The notes: generated by a model from the sequence alone, not told the origin. Shown: positions 1 to 12,373, counted from the stretch's first letter. The stretch: 64,000 nt of DNA from Niebla homalea (GCA_019925105.1 JAHGAU010000006.1:1798001-1862000); one strand, 5' to 3'. A program made the numbers and translations.

Positions 1-1190
1 CTGATAGTGTGCAAAAAAGCCTTCAGACATCCAGTTGGGTGGTCTCATGGCTCCAGCCATTAATATTTTACGCGTCACAGGGTCGCCGTTGGCTTCATCG
101 TCGTTCATACAAGCCCAGTATAGTGCATCGAATCCATACCAATGCACTCGCATTTCGGGCTCCAGGACTTGCGGTCCTGGCTTTTGGCTCCAGATCTCAG
201 CGCCTGCTTCAAGCAAGAGTTGTACGCATCGTCGATGCCTCCAATGTGCTGCGGTCGTGAGGCAAGTGTGCCCGTGATAAACCTGGTCATTGATTTGTTG
301 CCTGGGGAAACAAGCCCTTCACAATGCCGACGCTGTTCTGGCGCACAGCGACCCACAGAGGCTTCCGGTAGCGGTCGTCGATTGCGTTGGGATTGGCGCC
401 GTGATCAGATAGAATCTGGACGATTTCGACCGACCACGATATTGCAGCGGTGGAGAGGACTGTCGCCCCATTCGTGTGTCTAGCGTGGATATCAATATCG
501 TGTTCAAGCAATAATTTGATGATTTCTAGCTGTCTTGGGCTAGGATGGGTAACTTATTCCTCGCCATGTACATCACGAAATTCAAACGTGCTGTTCAGAG
601 GATCTGAAATGGCTGCCCAAAGCGCAGTGGTTCCACACAAGCTTCTCATGTTGAGATCAATGCCATGATTCAAGAGTACTTTGACAACATCGAGATGCTG
701 GTGGGCAACGGCAAGTCCGAGGACATGGCCGCCATTCTTTCGTCTCGCTGTTGTATCAGCTCCATAATCCAGTAGAAGCTGGCAGGCGCTGGCTTTGCCT
801 TCAAAAGCGGCGCGAAAGAGCGGCGTCAGTCTTTGTCAAGCAGTGACTTGATTACTGCAGGCGTTTGATGTTTACACGCAACATGTAGCGGTGCTTCCCA
901 CGAGTATCTGGATCTCATGATATGCTGGTTTGCGGCCCGATCAAGAACGACCCTGAAGAAGAGTATATGCATGCACTGGGTCGTTCTTGGTCAACGCTTC
1001 GAAGACGCGAGTTACCAGTCCTAATGGCGTCTGGCGCCGGGCTCGTTTGTGAGCTCGATTCTCGCGGGACAAAATTATCTTGAACAGAGTGGTAATACGA
1101 TCATCTTGAGCGGAGTGAGCCTTCTAGACATCGAATCCGCAAGGGACTCTTCTACGTGTGTATGCAGCCCTGAGTAGGCTGCGGCGTCTG
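1..1190 (-). pseudogene. Ankyrin-repeat protein pseudogene (runs off the left edge)
   Basis: Read on the minus strand, ankyrin-repeat sequence continues through several frames. A stretch near 900-860 reads EAPLHVACKHQTPAVIKSLL and then meets a stop. The next repeat (TPLFRAAFEGKASACQLLLD) resumes in another frame at about 833, so there is a frameshift. An in-frame TAA lies near 555. Further repeats follow (IEIVQ-type helices at 511-290), and after a second frame change near 290-260 comes LTTAAHWRHRRCVQLLLEAG, which runs to the window edge. A less typical but open segment lies upstream at about 960-1110. Ankyrin repeats bind proteins, and no catalytic domain is visible. At least two frame changes and one stop argue for a dead gene; unusual introns cannot be completely excluded. 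Confidence 0.65.
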
Positions 1191-2071
1191 AAATCGTGCA
1201 GCTTTAGCGGGCCCGTTTATGATAGACGACGATCCACAGGCCGGCAACTGCGCCGCATTTCGAAGGATTCTTTAGCGAGCCTCCTTCAAGAACCAACATT
1301 CAAAAGGCTGTCTCGATAGATCACTGTGTAACGAGTAATGGTACAAGATGTTGGGTTTCCATTGGCTGGGCTGATGAAAACGCTGGGGGAAGGCGGGCTA
1401 AGAATCCTCAGTCATGAGTGCTTAGGGGCGTTCAGCTTGATTATGTGAGGGTTTTCAGTTTTCAGAGCGTCTGCTGAAGCCGCAATTGTGGATCGGCTTT
1501 TTCATGCAAATATTAATAGGCTGGACGACATCTTACCATGTTTCATGAACAATTTGGATCTATGTCCTTACTACCATTGAAGCCTTGGCCACCTTTGTAT
1601 GAGCTAAACCCAAGCGGGCTCTTGATGTTCAAGACTGCTTGCATTTTTTTCGAATTGTTCCATTTGCGTGCTACTGTTGCAGTATGCGGCATGCAGAAGG
1701 CATCAACCAGTACTATCGATATCCAATCCTGATGTGTAGAGAAGCTGAACGATCCTAGAAAGAGTCCCACCTCTCTCTGAGATGCGCAATGGCTCTTGAC
1801 GTTACCAGGCGCTGGACATTCCCGTAGATTCACGATAGATAACTTGCATTCAGCTCCACAAGTGACGTCCGCATTAATGTTCCTCAATTTTGAGTAAATC
1901 TGTGTTCTCGGTTAGTTATATCCTAGCTCAAGGTGTAGCGGTGCCTTATTGTTGATGGGCGCGCCAATAGTAATATATCAAAAGCGGAAGGCTTCCGCTA
2001 CATTTTGGAAAATTAATAAACATATGTACACTTCTGCTGCACTTTCATATTTTCCAGACCACATGTATCCT
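1191..2071. other. Intergenic region upstream of the SLS1-like gene
   Basis: No supportable gene. Short open frames on both strands around 1538-1887 show no recognisable family and no splice partners. The last 120 bases hold in-frame upstream ATGs (1949, 2063) for the following gene, so part of this stretch may be its leader or an N-terminal extension. Confidence 0.5.
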
Positions 2072-4799
2072 ATGCTTGCATCTTCTTTGGCATATCCAGA
2101 GCTCTCGATATCTGCGCGATGCCAATACCGTCTCCTCCTCCGACGGCAAAGCCTTCAACGCCACCTTTGTCCAACCTCCTACCGGCCGTTTCCCCCGTTT
2201 ACTGCTCGTCGTGCTTCGACGACTGTAGATCCGGAGAGCAAGGCGAGCCCCGATATATTGGACAATCACGATGAGACTGATCACACTGTGTGGAAACCCA
2301 TCGAACACTACAACCCGCACGCCGATGGCCATGGGCAAAGAGAAGGGTTCCTTCCGAGAAGATCGAGCCACAATGCGCCAACGCCGCACACGAGGGACCA
2401 ACAGCTCACCTTCAATATCAGGGACGGACACAGTGTGGTTCAACGTAACGCCCATGGCTCCAGTACAGAGCGACACGTGATCGATCACAAAGCCCTCGGG
2501 GAGACTGCAGAAGTTGTCGTCCTTCCCAACGATGTCCTGCCAACGAGGGTTCCCCCATTGCCAGCATCGAAGAAAATGGATGAGGCATTGCAGCCCAATC
2601 TCCAGCTTTCAGAGTCTGAGATGGTGGAACAGATAGCTCGTGAGAGAGGCATTGTGGGCGAAGCGACATGGTTCGCAAACATGGAGAGCTTGAAGGCGGA
2701 GCTTCTAGGCAAGCATGGCACATTGGCAACAAGGGAGGAGATGCGCGATATGAACGAAAGGATCTATAATGGCTTCATTAAGCCGCAACTGAGGACCTAC
2801 ATTGACAAGTCCATGGAAGCAATGGCAAATGAAAATCAGATGACTGACAAGACCTTGGAAACAGAAGCAAATGAAAGTGACACCAATGACTTGGATTTTG
2901 GTATGGATTTTGGTAAGGAGTTTGCGGCAAAGGATATTGCCAGAACAGCATGGTTTGTTGCCAACACAACAGAGCCTATACCAAAGCTGCTGGAAAAGAC
3001 AAAGCCCGTAAAAGGTGCTGCCCGAACGCGTGGGAAGGACTTGAAAACCTTGGATAAACATGAATTGGCGGATCATATCGTCCGCCGCGTCTGGAAGGTC
3101 CGGCTCCGCATCAATGAGGGCAACGATGGCAGAGTAGGCATTCTCGTAAAGCCAATAGCATTCAATTTGATTGTCAACCATCGAGAAAATTTCTTGCAGA
3201 GCTTCGCCGACACTTATGGCGTGAAGATGGAGGCAATACGAAGTGAGAGAGTGTTCTGGATTACGTCCGATCTTGCCGGATGCAAAGATGCGTTCAAGAG
3301 CCTCCGGTCCTTGGCAGAAAGTGTCCAGCGTAAGACGACCAAATACCAATTCTTGGGCGGACATGACAGGACCCCTAAGAAAAAGGAAGAGTATTTATTG
3401 AATGAGATTGGGAAGCTCACGAATACAAAGATTATTCCTGCGACCGGACTACAGGTATGCTCCCAGTCTTGATCATTGTAAGGAGCTGCTGAGGAGCTGC
3501 TGACGAGACTCGTAGGTTGACGTTTTTTATCTTGGTCCCCAGGAGAACGACTTCAGGGAGGCTCAAAAGATGCTGGTCGCTTTCGCGGCTCCAGACGCCT
3601 CAACGCACCGCCAATTCTTCTGGAAACATGGGAGAGAAAATTCCGTTCTGGTCCCGGTCGCCCCTGGTGATCATCTACCAATCCGATATCGTTATCGAGA
3701 CTGGTCAAGGTGGAGCTCATCTAGCCCAACAAAATTATCAGCTCCATCTAGTGTAGCCCAAGAGCTACAGGTCAGCAATGACCATCCGATCCAAAGTATC
3801 GCAAAGTCTATGCACAGACTGGTTCAAGCACGACCTCTGGATCGACGGACCCAGAATGATAAACCTGGCATCTGGGCAGCCCATACAATGTACGCCTTAC
3901 GAGCAACTCTTGGCCAGATCATCTACCCTTTTTCCTCACGCTTGGGAATATCACGCCACAGACTGAGACAACGAACACCCCATGAGCCTATGTGCCAACT
4001 TCTCACCGTCGTCAGCGGTATGCGCCGGCCACTCTCCAACCTCGAAGCGCAAGCCAGTAGCGCCGAGACATTACAGATCACGCTCTCCCCTACGTCCCCC
4101 CTGCAACTCCGCAAACGTTTACCTACTCTGCAATTGATCTTGGATCTTGATGGCTCTGCCGAGAAGATATCACTTTCATCCTGCCGACTTCTTACTTCGG
4201 CTTCGCAAACTGACGTGTTGATGCCCGAGCGTACCGTAGACTTGCGCGTCTCTAATACCTCGTATCTTGATGTTCTTTCCATCTCGAACGTTGACCCTGC
4301 CATTGAATCCTTCATCACCGCCAGCAATCTCAATATCTGGCAGGGCAATCAGCGCTTGTCCACACCTAATGGGTTGAAGCTTCACGTGCCTGGCCATGCG
4401 CTGAACGGCACTGGTATCAGCCAGGCTGTCGAGTCTACCGATGATCAGCAATCCGTACTCGAATCGAGTCGTGATTCCGAAGGTGAACAGGTTCCTAAAT
4501 CGAGGCCGTCCAGACCCAGAAAGACAGACCCGAAGATCTTTGAGAAGGGTGTGGAGGTGGAGTATACTTTCACAGGCTTGGAGCACCGATCCACAATCAC
4601 TGCACCGTATGAAGAAGGGACGAAGTTGACGTATTCAATGGTGGAGGCGGGGAGAATAGGAGGAAGGCGGGAGGAGTTGAGTGTGGTGTTGAATGTTGAA
4701 GATCTGGGTGCCGATGTTTCTCAGAAGGCAAAGACATTATGGCACGGTTCAGAGAGATTGCTTTGGGAGACAGAGGGTGCGACTAGCATTTCAAACTGA
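2072..4799 (+). CDS. Mitochondrial SLS1/RMP1-like inner-membrane-bound regulator
   Basis: Two exons, 2072-3454 and 3516-4799, join in phase 0 across a 61-bp GT-AG intron to give about 888 aa. I chose ATG 2072 because the next ~50 residues are rich in Arg, Ser and Leu and nearly lack acidic residues (SARCQYRLLLRRQSLQRH), as in a mitochondrial presequence; ATG 1949 would add 41 residues. A segment reading ALGETAEVVVLP, followed by a helical region ending GFIKPQLRTYI and a KH-like block around residues 350-490, resembles fungal Sls1/Rmp1 proteins. These couple mitochondrial transcription and translation at the inner membrane. The family call rests on remembered motifs. Exon 2 holds about 427 residues without a motif I recognise. 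The 3' end overlaps the convergent gene by 9 bp. Confidence 0.6.
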
Positions 4800-6157
4800 G
4801 AGGTTAACAGGAACAAGCTTCACGCCGTCAGCAATCTCGAAACCTAGCCATCGGCCTTCTCGCCCACCAAAATGATCTTTCAACATCTCAATCACATGCG
4901 CATTCCGCCACCTTCGCTCGCCGGTCTGGCCAAATGCTACCATGGCGTCGTCTTTCATCTTTGGTACGCTTGAAAGGAAAAAGGACGCGCTGATCAGATG
5001 CGAGAACGTCTTACCCAGAGCCGGCCGACCAAGCGTCGATGCGAAGAGGGAAGCATTGACTGGAGGCCCTGGATACCGATGATCTGGGTTCATGCTCGAT
5101 CTGGTATTTGCACCAACCACAGCATTTGTGAGAATTGTGCAGAGAGTATACCGTGCCGTCAAATACCGGAGCGATCGCATCAGAGACACGAGCAGCGCTT
5201 GACCGTGTGTTTGATTTTGGGTGATGATGGAGCTGACGACATTGGCCAAGGTGTCGATGATCACCATCCCAACCGGAGCCTCGGATTTACTTGTGCAGGC
5301 AGTCGTAGCATCTGCACTTCCAGTGGCCTCCACACTACGTTCTTCATCCTGCTCATCAAGTTCCTCTTCGCTGTCCTCGACCTCACCACTGCGGTTCCTA
5401 CTTCGCGGCACCAGTTTCTGCTGCGGTCCTCCCACCCTCCTAGTCCTAGCGCGGTCCATCACCTCACTCACCTCCCCTACTGCTTCCGCTACACCCGCCA
5501 AGTCAAACACCCTCATCACCCGCACACGATCCAACAGCTTGGTCGCTTCTGCCATCAAGCCATCTTCGCTCAGCCGGTGGTGCGACTCTGCTTGTTGGTA
5601 AACATATCCAGACTGCCTCAACACAGCTTCCCGTTGCGCGCGCGCTCGAAGGCGGTAGAAAAATACGTCGCGCAATCGTACCGGTGAAAATGAGCCGTTG
5701 GTGTCGATGATGACGACATCGCTAGTATCAGTGGTAACGTGTGGCGACTTGGGGGCAATGAGATGAGACACCGCGGCGTGGTAAGTCAACTTCGAAGCAT
5801 TAGCGAGTGGCCTGCCTCGTTTACACGACGATGCACTGCATCTGGACTTAGGGGCTAAGGGGGGGTCAAAGAGCAACTTGTACATAAAGAGGGAACAACT
5901 ACTCATATATTGCTTGATCTGAATTCTACTCTTGTCCAACTTACCAAAGTCTTCCCAGTCCCGATGGCCCCAGCTATACTCGCGATCTCTCCATACCTGA
6001 ATCCACCCTCCAGCACTTCCTCATCTATCCTCGCACACCCAGTGCTAGCGAAGCGTGCAGGGTTAGAGGTCGCAAAGGACTCTGCCGCTGCGAGGACGTT
6101 GTGGCCTAATTGTGGTCTTGCGGGTGAGACATCAGTCATTTGCCTAGTGAATCTCAC
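4791..6157 (-). CDS. RecA/RAD51-paralog-like DNA repair ATPase
   Basis: Exon 1 is 6157-5945 (71 codons) and exon 2 is 5789-4791; the intron has a GTAAGT donor at 5944 and its acceptor AG at 5791-5790. The product is about 403 aa. Exon 1 carries the Walker A loop GAIGTGKT immediately before the splice, after the GCARIDEEVLEGGFRYGEI lead-in typical of RAD51-family cores. Exon 2 starts LTYHAAVSHLIAP, then VVIIDTNG, and later GMVIIDTLANVV, the Walker B-like strand. An acidic, Ser/Arg-rich insert separates the two strands. Such proteins (XRCC2/RAD51D/Rlp1 class) assist Rad51 in homologous recombination; I cannot say which paralog this is. The acceptor was chosen to keep the frame and restore the helix after Walker A. 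Its 3' end overlaps the convergent upstream gene by 9 bp. Confidence 0.72.
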
Positions 6158-6534
6158 GACATCGATTGAAAGATTGAAGGGAAGTTATCATGATATTCTT
6201 GGAATTGGGGAAGTAATATCGCACGCGAGACCATCTGAGCCTGATCACGTGGCTTGAGCGGGACCGTTAGTGGCCAATCAAACCCCCTGCAGGACGACGT
6301 CATGGGACCCTTCACGGGTTCCAAGCAAGAATTCTGGCAGGCCAAGTACTCCCAAGCGCGTGATCATCTGTTGTCCACACAAGTAATTCTGTACTACAAA
6401 CGACCAACTCTTGACTACAGAGAGGGTTTCTCACGATCTTGACGAATACTGATACCAAAGCTTCCTACGAGATCTTGTCAGCTCTGTTCATACCGATTTG
6501 CAAGACGCAAAACACCAGAGATACAACCACAATC
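6158..6534. promoter_or_regulatory. Divergent promoter between the RAD51-like gene and the Gly/Ala-rich gene
   Basis: The 377-bp space separates two divergent start codons. It contains a palindromic CACGTG E-box (6246-6251) and a CCAAT box (6274-6278). Both are common fungal upstream elements, but their use here is inferred. Confidence 0.4.
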
Positions 6535-7469
6535 ATGAGTTCCTGGTTCGCTCCTGTCTGGACCGCCGTTGATGGCGCCATCGCTGGAGCCGGCGCCGCG
6601 ACAGGAGGCATGATATCCTCTGTGAGATCAACCATCCCTTCCCAATCACACTCGCCTCCCACCTCTCCCCCACCCCTCCCTCTATCCTGCTGTCCCCCTC
6701 TTCTCCTCCTCTCCTAGCCCCCCCTCCCACCCCCTTTCCCCCATCCCCTAACACGATCACTCCCCCCCACCAGGTCGGCGACGGCATCTCCACCACCGGC
6801 CGCTCCGTCGGCGACGGCATCGCCTCCGCCGCCAACGGCTACGCCAACTACGTCAACGACACCGCCAACTACGTCCGCGACGCCACCGGCGCCCCCACCG
6901 CGCCCCGCACGGGTACCGCCGCCAACCCGCTCGGCCTCACCCAGTCCAAGGAGGCCGCCCGCGCCTACGGCGCCGCCTCCAGCTGGAAGCAGGCCAAGGC
7001 CGCGAAACCCGCGCCGGGGGGGCCCAACAGCGCCGCCGCGCTCAAGCAGAAGAAGCTGGAGGCTGTGAAACGGAATGCTGGTGGTGGTGGGGCGAAAACT
7101 GCTGGGGCGGCGGCGGGGGGGAAATCGGCGGGGGGAGCGCCGCCGCAGCAAGGAGGAGCAGGAGGGGGCAAGGGGTTGAAGGGCGGGAGCGTGACGGGCA
7201 TCGGGGGCACGGGGTATAAGGCCCCCGCGGCGGCGAAGAAGCAGCAGGTCATGAAGAATCAGAGTCAGACTGCCAAGCAGACCGGTGCGGCGGCCGGGGC
7301 GGCGAGTCAGCAGAAGAAGATGCCGGGCAAGCCTGCGCCGCCGCCGCCGCAGGGAGGGAAGGGGTTGCAGGGGGGGAAGGTGAGTGGGATTGGCGGGACG
7401 GGGTATAAGAGTCCTGTTGCGGCGAAGAAGGCGGACGTGGCTAAGAAGGCGGATATGGCGAAGAAGTGA
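6535..7469 (+). CDS. Gly/Ala/Lys-rich protein with a GIGGTGYK repeat, unknown function
   Basis: Exon 1 is 6535-6621 and exon 2 is 6774-7469, joined in phase 0 across a 152-bp C-rich intron with a CTAAC branch site at about 6748. The product is about 260 aa. The N-terminus is hydrophobic and Gly/Ala-rich (AVDGAIAGAGAATGG). A repetitive segment follows, VGDGISTTGRSVGDGIASA and then YANYVNDTANYV, which could form amphipathic helices. The C-terminal half is disordered, with two related blocks of about 26 aa, each containing GIGGTGYK followed by AAKK, and poly-Gly/Pro tracts. I recognise no enzyme domain. The GC content and purine bias of the second half are much higher than in neighbouring genes. 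The open frame, matching splice sites and consistent codon choice support a real gene. Confidence 0.65.
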
Positions 7470-8035
7470 TGGGTGGCAGATGGATTGGGGGAGGGAGATC
7501 GGTTTGGATCGGTTGGAGGAGATGTGTATAATAATATGATAAGCGGGGTTGTTGAGCATCCAAGCATAGCTACCTTGACTTTATCTGTTGATTTGCGTGG
7601 GTATAGCTGAATAAGTCAGATACATCGTTTTTTATGACGCTCAGCTCAAGCAATCTCCGGTATATGGACCCCTCAATTTCCACGATTATCCTTTCAAAGA
7701 TTCACCGCATCTGGTCCCATCCGGCATAGATGCCCATCGCCAGCGTCACAGGGCCAGCCGAGTGCATTGGTGAGCAGGTCTCAGCCTTCCAATCTCTGAC
7801 TCAGGGCATTCTCTCCCAGGGGTAGGCGAGGCCCCTTGTCTGCGAGTGAAGTATTCACTGTGAGTTACTCTTTTCTTGAGTGGCCCCATCGCCGGGAGGC
7901 TCTATGCCTGAGCCTCTATTTCTTGCTTCGTCGGGTCTCTCTCAAGGGTTGTCTCCATAGAAGTCGCACCTTGACGTCCATGAGTGCTGGAAATCGCGTC
8001 CATTGCCTCCAATGCTTCGGTCCCAGTGAAGAACT
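7470..8035. other. Intergenic region between convergent genes
   Basis: This holds the 3' ends of the Gly/Ala-rich gene (+) and the NT-C2 gene (-). An AT-rich stretch with TATAATAATATG follows the stop of the first and could serve 3'-end formation. No other gene is supported. Confidence 0.4.
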
Positions 8036-9605
8036 TCACCCACGCACACCAATCTGCCAGCTCCGAAGATCTTCCCGTTCCTCAAGCTCGTTGAGTTCCC
8101 TCATTCGCGCATTCTGCGCCCACTTCGCATGATCCGGGTCCTGCCCGCTCCCCTGGCGATGATGGCCCTGGACTTGCTGCTCGATGCTCGTCCTCCCACT
8201 CACAGCAGTGGGGGCGGTACTGCTCGCGTTGACGGTGCCATGGCCGGCGTTACTCCCGCTCCAGCTGCCGCTACCAGACCCACCGGACGGTTGCTTCTCA
8301 CGCGAATGCCGCCGCCAATGGTGCCGTCTCCCCGATGACGGCTTCAACGTAGCCCCCGACGCGTTCCTCGAATGCCCTCTGACCGTCCTCTCCCCATCAT
8401 CCGTGCCCATGCTCCCACTGGCCCCCCTTACTCCACTCCCGAACCCTGATCCCTTCGCCCCCAAATGCCCCGCCACCCCTCCTCCTCCTCCACCACCCCG
8501 ATCCGCCCACCCATCCCCCCCAGCAAAGATATCCTCAATGCACAGATCGGGCGGCAACTCCCCCGCCTGCGCCGCCCAGCTCGCCGCCAGATTCTGTCGG
8601 TACATATCCTGCGTCTTCCCGGACTCCTGGGCCTTGGACGACATGCTCGGCATCGTGCTCCCATCCTCGCCACCAGCACCGTCCGCGGCACCCGAAGCGG
8701 CCTGTTCGGCATTGTGGCCGCTACTGGCCCCCCCGACGTGGATCCCCGCGATGCCGCCAAAGGTGTTCGCCGTCTTGAGGAGCGGGGCGGTGTAATCGGT
8801 GGGACCCTCGGTCTGACGGAGGTGCACCCCGATCTTCAGGGTGCTGTTGATCTTGGAATCTTGCATCAGATACCGCCGCGACGTCCCTTCCTTCTCCTTC
8901 TCGGCTTCTCCTCCCTCTGCTGCTGCGGTGGCGGCGGGGCCGGTTCCCGCAGCATCATCATCGCCCTCTTCCTCGTCTTCTTGTTGTTGCGAGACGAATT
9001 CGGCAATGTTGACGCTCACCCGCCCGAGGAAGATGCGTTCCCGCGCCGTGTATTCCTGCAGCACTTCGAATTCGATCCAGCTGTCGCAGAGAACGTTGTG
9101 CTTGTCGATGGTGAGACGCACGGGTAAGGTGCGGTGGTAGGACCATTGGACTTTGTGGTCCCGGATCAGGGATTTGGGGGTGTGCCCGCGGTGCTCGGCC
9201 GAGGTGGAGGAGGGGAGGTGCCATTTCACGTACGAGGTGCCGGTCACGAGGGGCACGTTGTTGAGGTCGTGGATTGTGAGGTGGAGGAGGAATTTTGGCT
9301 ACGGAGAGGAAAGGGGGAGGATTAGCAGGGTATGATTGGGGGGGGACCCGAGATGGGGGAGTGGAGGAGAGGGTCAAAGGAAGGCTGAGGATGCACGGAA
9401 GGCTCGAGAAGCTGGTGGTTCAATGTGGAGAGGGAAGGAGGGAAGGAGAGAGGGAGATATACTCGGCGGTTTTTGGGGACTAGCAATGGTGGGATCAGCG
9501 GATGTTCGAGGATTGGGGGAGTTTGAGGGAATAGGACCGCATGGATACAGGTCTCTCGCATGGCACACGAGGAGAGAGGGCAGTCTACTTACCGAAGGCT
9601 TGCAT
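8036..9605 (-). CDS. NT-C2 (EEIG1/EHBP1-type) domain protein
   Basis: Three exons: 9605-9593 (13 nt), a 17-nt microexon 9479-9463 and 9298-8036, giving about 430 aa. Splicing yields MQAFVPKNRRPKF followed by LLHLTIHDLNNVPLVTGTSY, the conserved start of fungal NT-C2 proteins. Joining exons 1 and 3 directly would break the frame, so the microexon is needed. The NT-C2 fold spans about residues 5-170 (KWHLP, HKVQWSYHRTLPVRLTID, FLGRVSVNIAEFV) and is interrupted by an acidic, Ala-rich loop. Such domains are thought to tether proteins to membranes or the cytoskeleton. The rest is Gly/Ser-rich and disordered, ending in a charged helix (RMRELNELEEREDLRSWQI). A further 3' intron after this helix cannot be excluded. 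Confidence 0.75.
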
Positions 9606-10024
9606 TTTGTAACTACCGGATCCCCGTTTGCAGACCGTGGTGAGTGTCGTGGTGGGACAAAGAGCGTCGTACCTTTCCATGGCTTTATGGATGCGGGCGG
9701 AGGCTTGGTGGGGCAGCTGTGGTGGGAGCCTCGGGGGCCCCTCGGCCGGCGCCTCGGGCGGCGCCACAGGCTGCTTTGTCACTGTCAATAATGTTAGGTA
9801 CGTTGCTGATCAGCATGACAGTATGATCATAGCATGCAAAATCAGCAATCAAAAGTAGCTGCAGCGTTTCTCATGTCGTGTTATCTAGAACAACCTATTA
9901 AAGAAACACCCAAGTGTCTACGAAAGTCAAAGGTAGCGTCTGACAAATAACCATGGCCTAATAATTTCGAACATACAGAGCAGAGAGACGGCGAGGTCTT
10001 TCCAATTCTCACAGACCGAGATAT
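9606..10024. other. Intergenic region upstream of the NT-C2 gene
   Basis: No gene is supported. The stretch contains the presumed NT-C2 promoter and the 3' flank of the xanthine dioxygenase gene. Short open frames here are GC-rich shadows. Confidence 0.4.
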
Positions 10025-11308
10025 TCACGCGGCTGCAACGACCGCATTCGGTCCCATTGGAGGCTCGCTGGCGGCCATATTGCACTGCCTGAACAATCTG
10101 ACCTCATCCTCCGCAAACGCACCAACGACCGAATGCAACACCCCGTGATTGTTGAATAGCACCAAATCACCCTCCTCCCAATCATGGGCGTACACCATGT
10201 CAGGACTGATGCCAGGCCTCTGGAGCCGATGACCAATCTCCCGCACCGTGGCCAGGTCATCGATCACGTCTCCGTTCTCCAAATGGATCTTGCGCACCGC
10301 AGACGGGTGCATCTGCAGCGCCAATTTCCCCGTGACAGGGTTCTTCCAGACCATCGGCAGGATTTGGATCTTGGCAGGATCAATGGGCGGGAGCTCTGAT
10401 TCAGGCAGCTCGACGTCGTCGGAGATGAGGCCGAGACCGTCAGAGCGAGATTTGGCGGCGCTCATCCAGATGTAAGGGTGGGCGGCGTACTCGATCTTGC
10501 TGGTGCGGACAAAGGCCTTGTCTTCTTCGGAGAGGATGTCGTACATGCGGTATCCACTCACGAACGCAGTGGTGCCCAAAGGAACGCTCATTTCGTCGCC
10601 AGTGCCATCATCATAGCGTAGAGTCTGCGTACGACCTTTCGGCACAGACACAGCCATCAACGTGGTGACTTTTGGGGGGTTGAGCTCGTACAGTGCCGCA
10701 TCAATGTGCCAGCGATAGAAACGCGTGTGCGTCAAGTCATCCGCCTCTGGAATCGGGTCTTTGTGAAACTTGCGGTGATGAGGGTGAACGAGCTTGATGT
10801 TTTTGAGGCCTTCATACTCCGGGACGAAGCCATTGCCGATGATCTGCACCTCGGGTTGATGCGGCACCGTCTTCAGATCAGGATGCAGGATGCTGCGTTT
10901 GGCATCGAGAGTCTTGCCATGCCCATAGCCTTGCGCTTCCGGATCAAAGCGATGAGTGAGCTTGAATTGGGCCTTGGGACTGCACTTGGCCTGCTCTTTG
11001 AGGACGACCACCTGATTCTTGTATAAGGTCTCCCGTATCGCCGCGAAGTCATCATCTTTGATAATTGTCAGTAGGGGTCTCAAACCTTCATTACAGAGAC
11101 CGACATACTTACTCAGGAGGTTACCGATCCACGGAGTGCTCCTTTCATCCTTACTTCGTACTTTCTCTGTCTGATCCTTGTCTGAACAAATTGAACTTCA
11201 CTTACCGGTCAGGTGTTCGACGTCTACATTGTCAATGACAGCGCCGAAAGCGACATCAGCGGCAGATAGAGGGACAGGCTTAATGGAGATAGTACGAGCA
11301 GAAGACAT
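10025..11308 (-). CDS. xanA: Alpha-ketoglutarate-dependent xanthine dioxygenase (XanA type)
   Basis: Exon 1 is 11308-11206 and exon 2 is 11055-10025, joined across a 150-bp intron (GTAAGT donor) that reads EHLT-DDDF; total 377 aa, close to XanA. This TauD/TfdA-family Fe(II) enzyme converts xanthine to uric acid using 2-oxoglutarate and O2, an alternative to xanthine dehydrogenase in fungal purine catabolism. The iron ligands are visible as H151 and D153 in RWHIDAALYELNPPKVTTL and H342 in NNHGVLHSV, almost the spacing known for Aspergillus nidulans XanA (H149, D151, H340). An Arg suited to bind 2-oxoglutarate follows in DEVRLFRQCNMA. The gene looks intact and has no evident link to the PKS cluster. 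Confidence 0.85.
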
Positions 11309-12373
11309 GATTGGGCAGGACCGTCTATAGAACACGATTGGTATTTACTGCTGTCGGCTTCGACTGATTGGAAGGATCCTCGTTGCAGTTGCAGGCTTCA
11401 CGAAAGCTTTCCGATGTAGATTCTGTACTTGCTTGGCGAAAAGGAATCAGTAAATGTTGCACTGCAATTCGGGAGCAATCTGCCTTCTTATATGCACGAG
11501 ACGTGGGCGAATCAACTCCGGCGTTCCCCGACGTCTCAGAAACAGGTTCGGCGGTCTCCGCCGCCCGTTCTTAACCTCTCTTTCCACTCGTATAATCAGA
11601 TAGTTCAATTGGTTCATCTTGGAGGGCTCAGGAAGTCATTCCTTACACTTGTCAGAATCAGAGAGCAATGCTCAAGCAGATATCAACGGTGATCAGCTGC
11701 AAATTTTTGAAGCTAGCTGGCTGGGGTTCACGGATGTTTTCGTAAATTGCGCCTCGATCATGCGGGCGACAATGCAAAGTACCTGGCCATTGGACACTTT
11801 ACCGGCACGTTGCATACTATCCACAAAGGTGCTGTAACACGTGTTAGAAGAGGACTAGACATTTGGCGGAATCTCTCAGTACGATCGAGGATGACTCTGC
11901 GGAATACAAGGTAGCTCAGACGTTGCCAACAGACAACGATTGTACGGGAATGTGGTCAACATTCTCTAGACCCCCAGGACATAGCATGTCGTCTGGGTGC
12001 AGTCACTTGGTGAAGCTCATGGAGAAGGAATACTTCCCAAGGAAAGGCTTGATCCAATCCAATAGCTGGGGCTCTGCTTGCTAAGGGGTGCATCAACCGC
12101 AAGCCTAGCACGATAATGTTCATCACCCATCTTGTCGTCTTCCTGCTCGAGCCTTGCTGCTACTTTCTGGAAGCTCAACTTCCAAAATCCCAAGTATCTA
12201 GTAAAAGGTGAGCTCCGTATACTCAAGCATTCACCTGTGGTCACTTTGCCCATCGCCAAATTTCATAAGGGATCTGAGACCTTCTTGGGGATTTCTGCTT
12301 GAGCATTGAACGTGGGAGCCATTTCCAAGATGGGAACGTGAAATGAACCGATGATTTATCTAGCCGTCTTCTA
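11309..12373. other. Intergenic region, no gene recognised
   Basis: About 1.06 kb contains the xanthine dioxygenase promoter and short open frames on both strands, none with a recognisable domain or splice logic. I see nothing further. Confidence 0.4.

Noticed and set aside
1538..1887. Open frames of 64 and 114 codons on opposite strands
   Set aside because: They overlap each other, have no recognisable domain, codon pattern or splice partner, and lie in a gap beside a pseudogene.
8184..9140. Long plus-strand open frames (about 203 and 220 codons) opposite the NT-C2 gene
   Set aside because: The minus-strand gene has the conserved domain; the antisense frames result from high GC and Pro/Ser/Gly-rich coding sequence.
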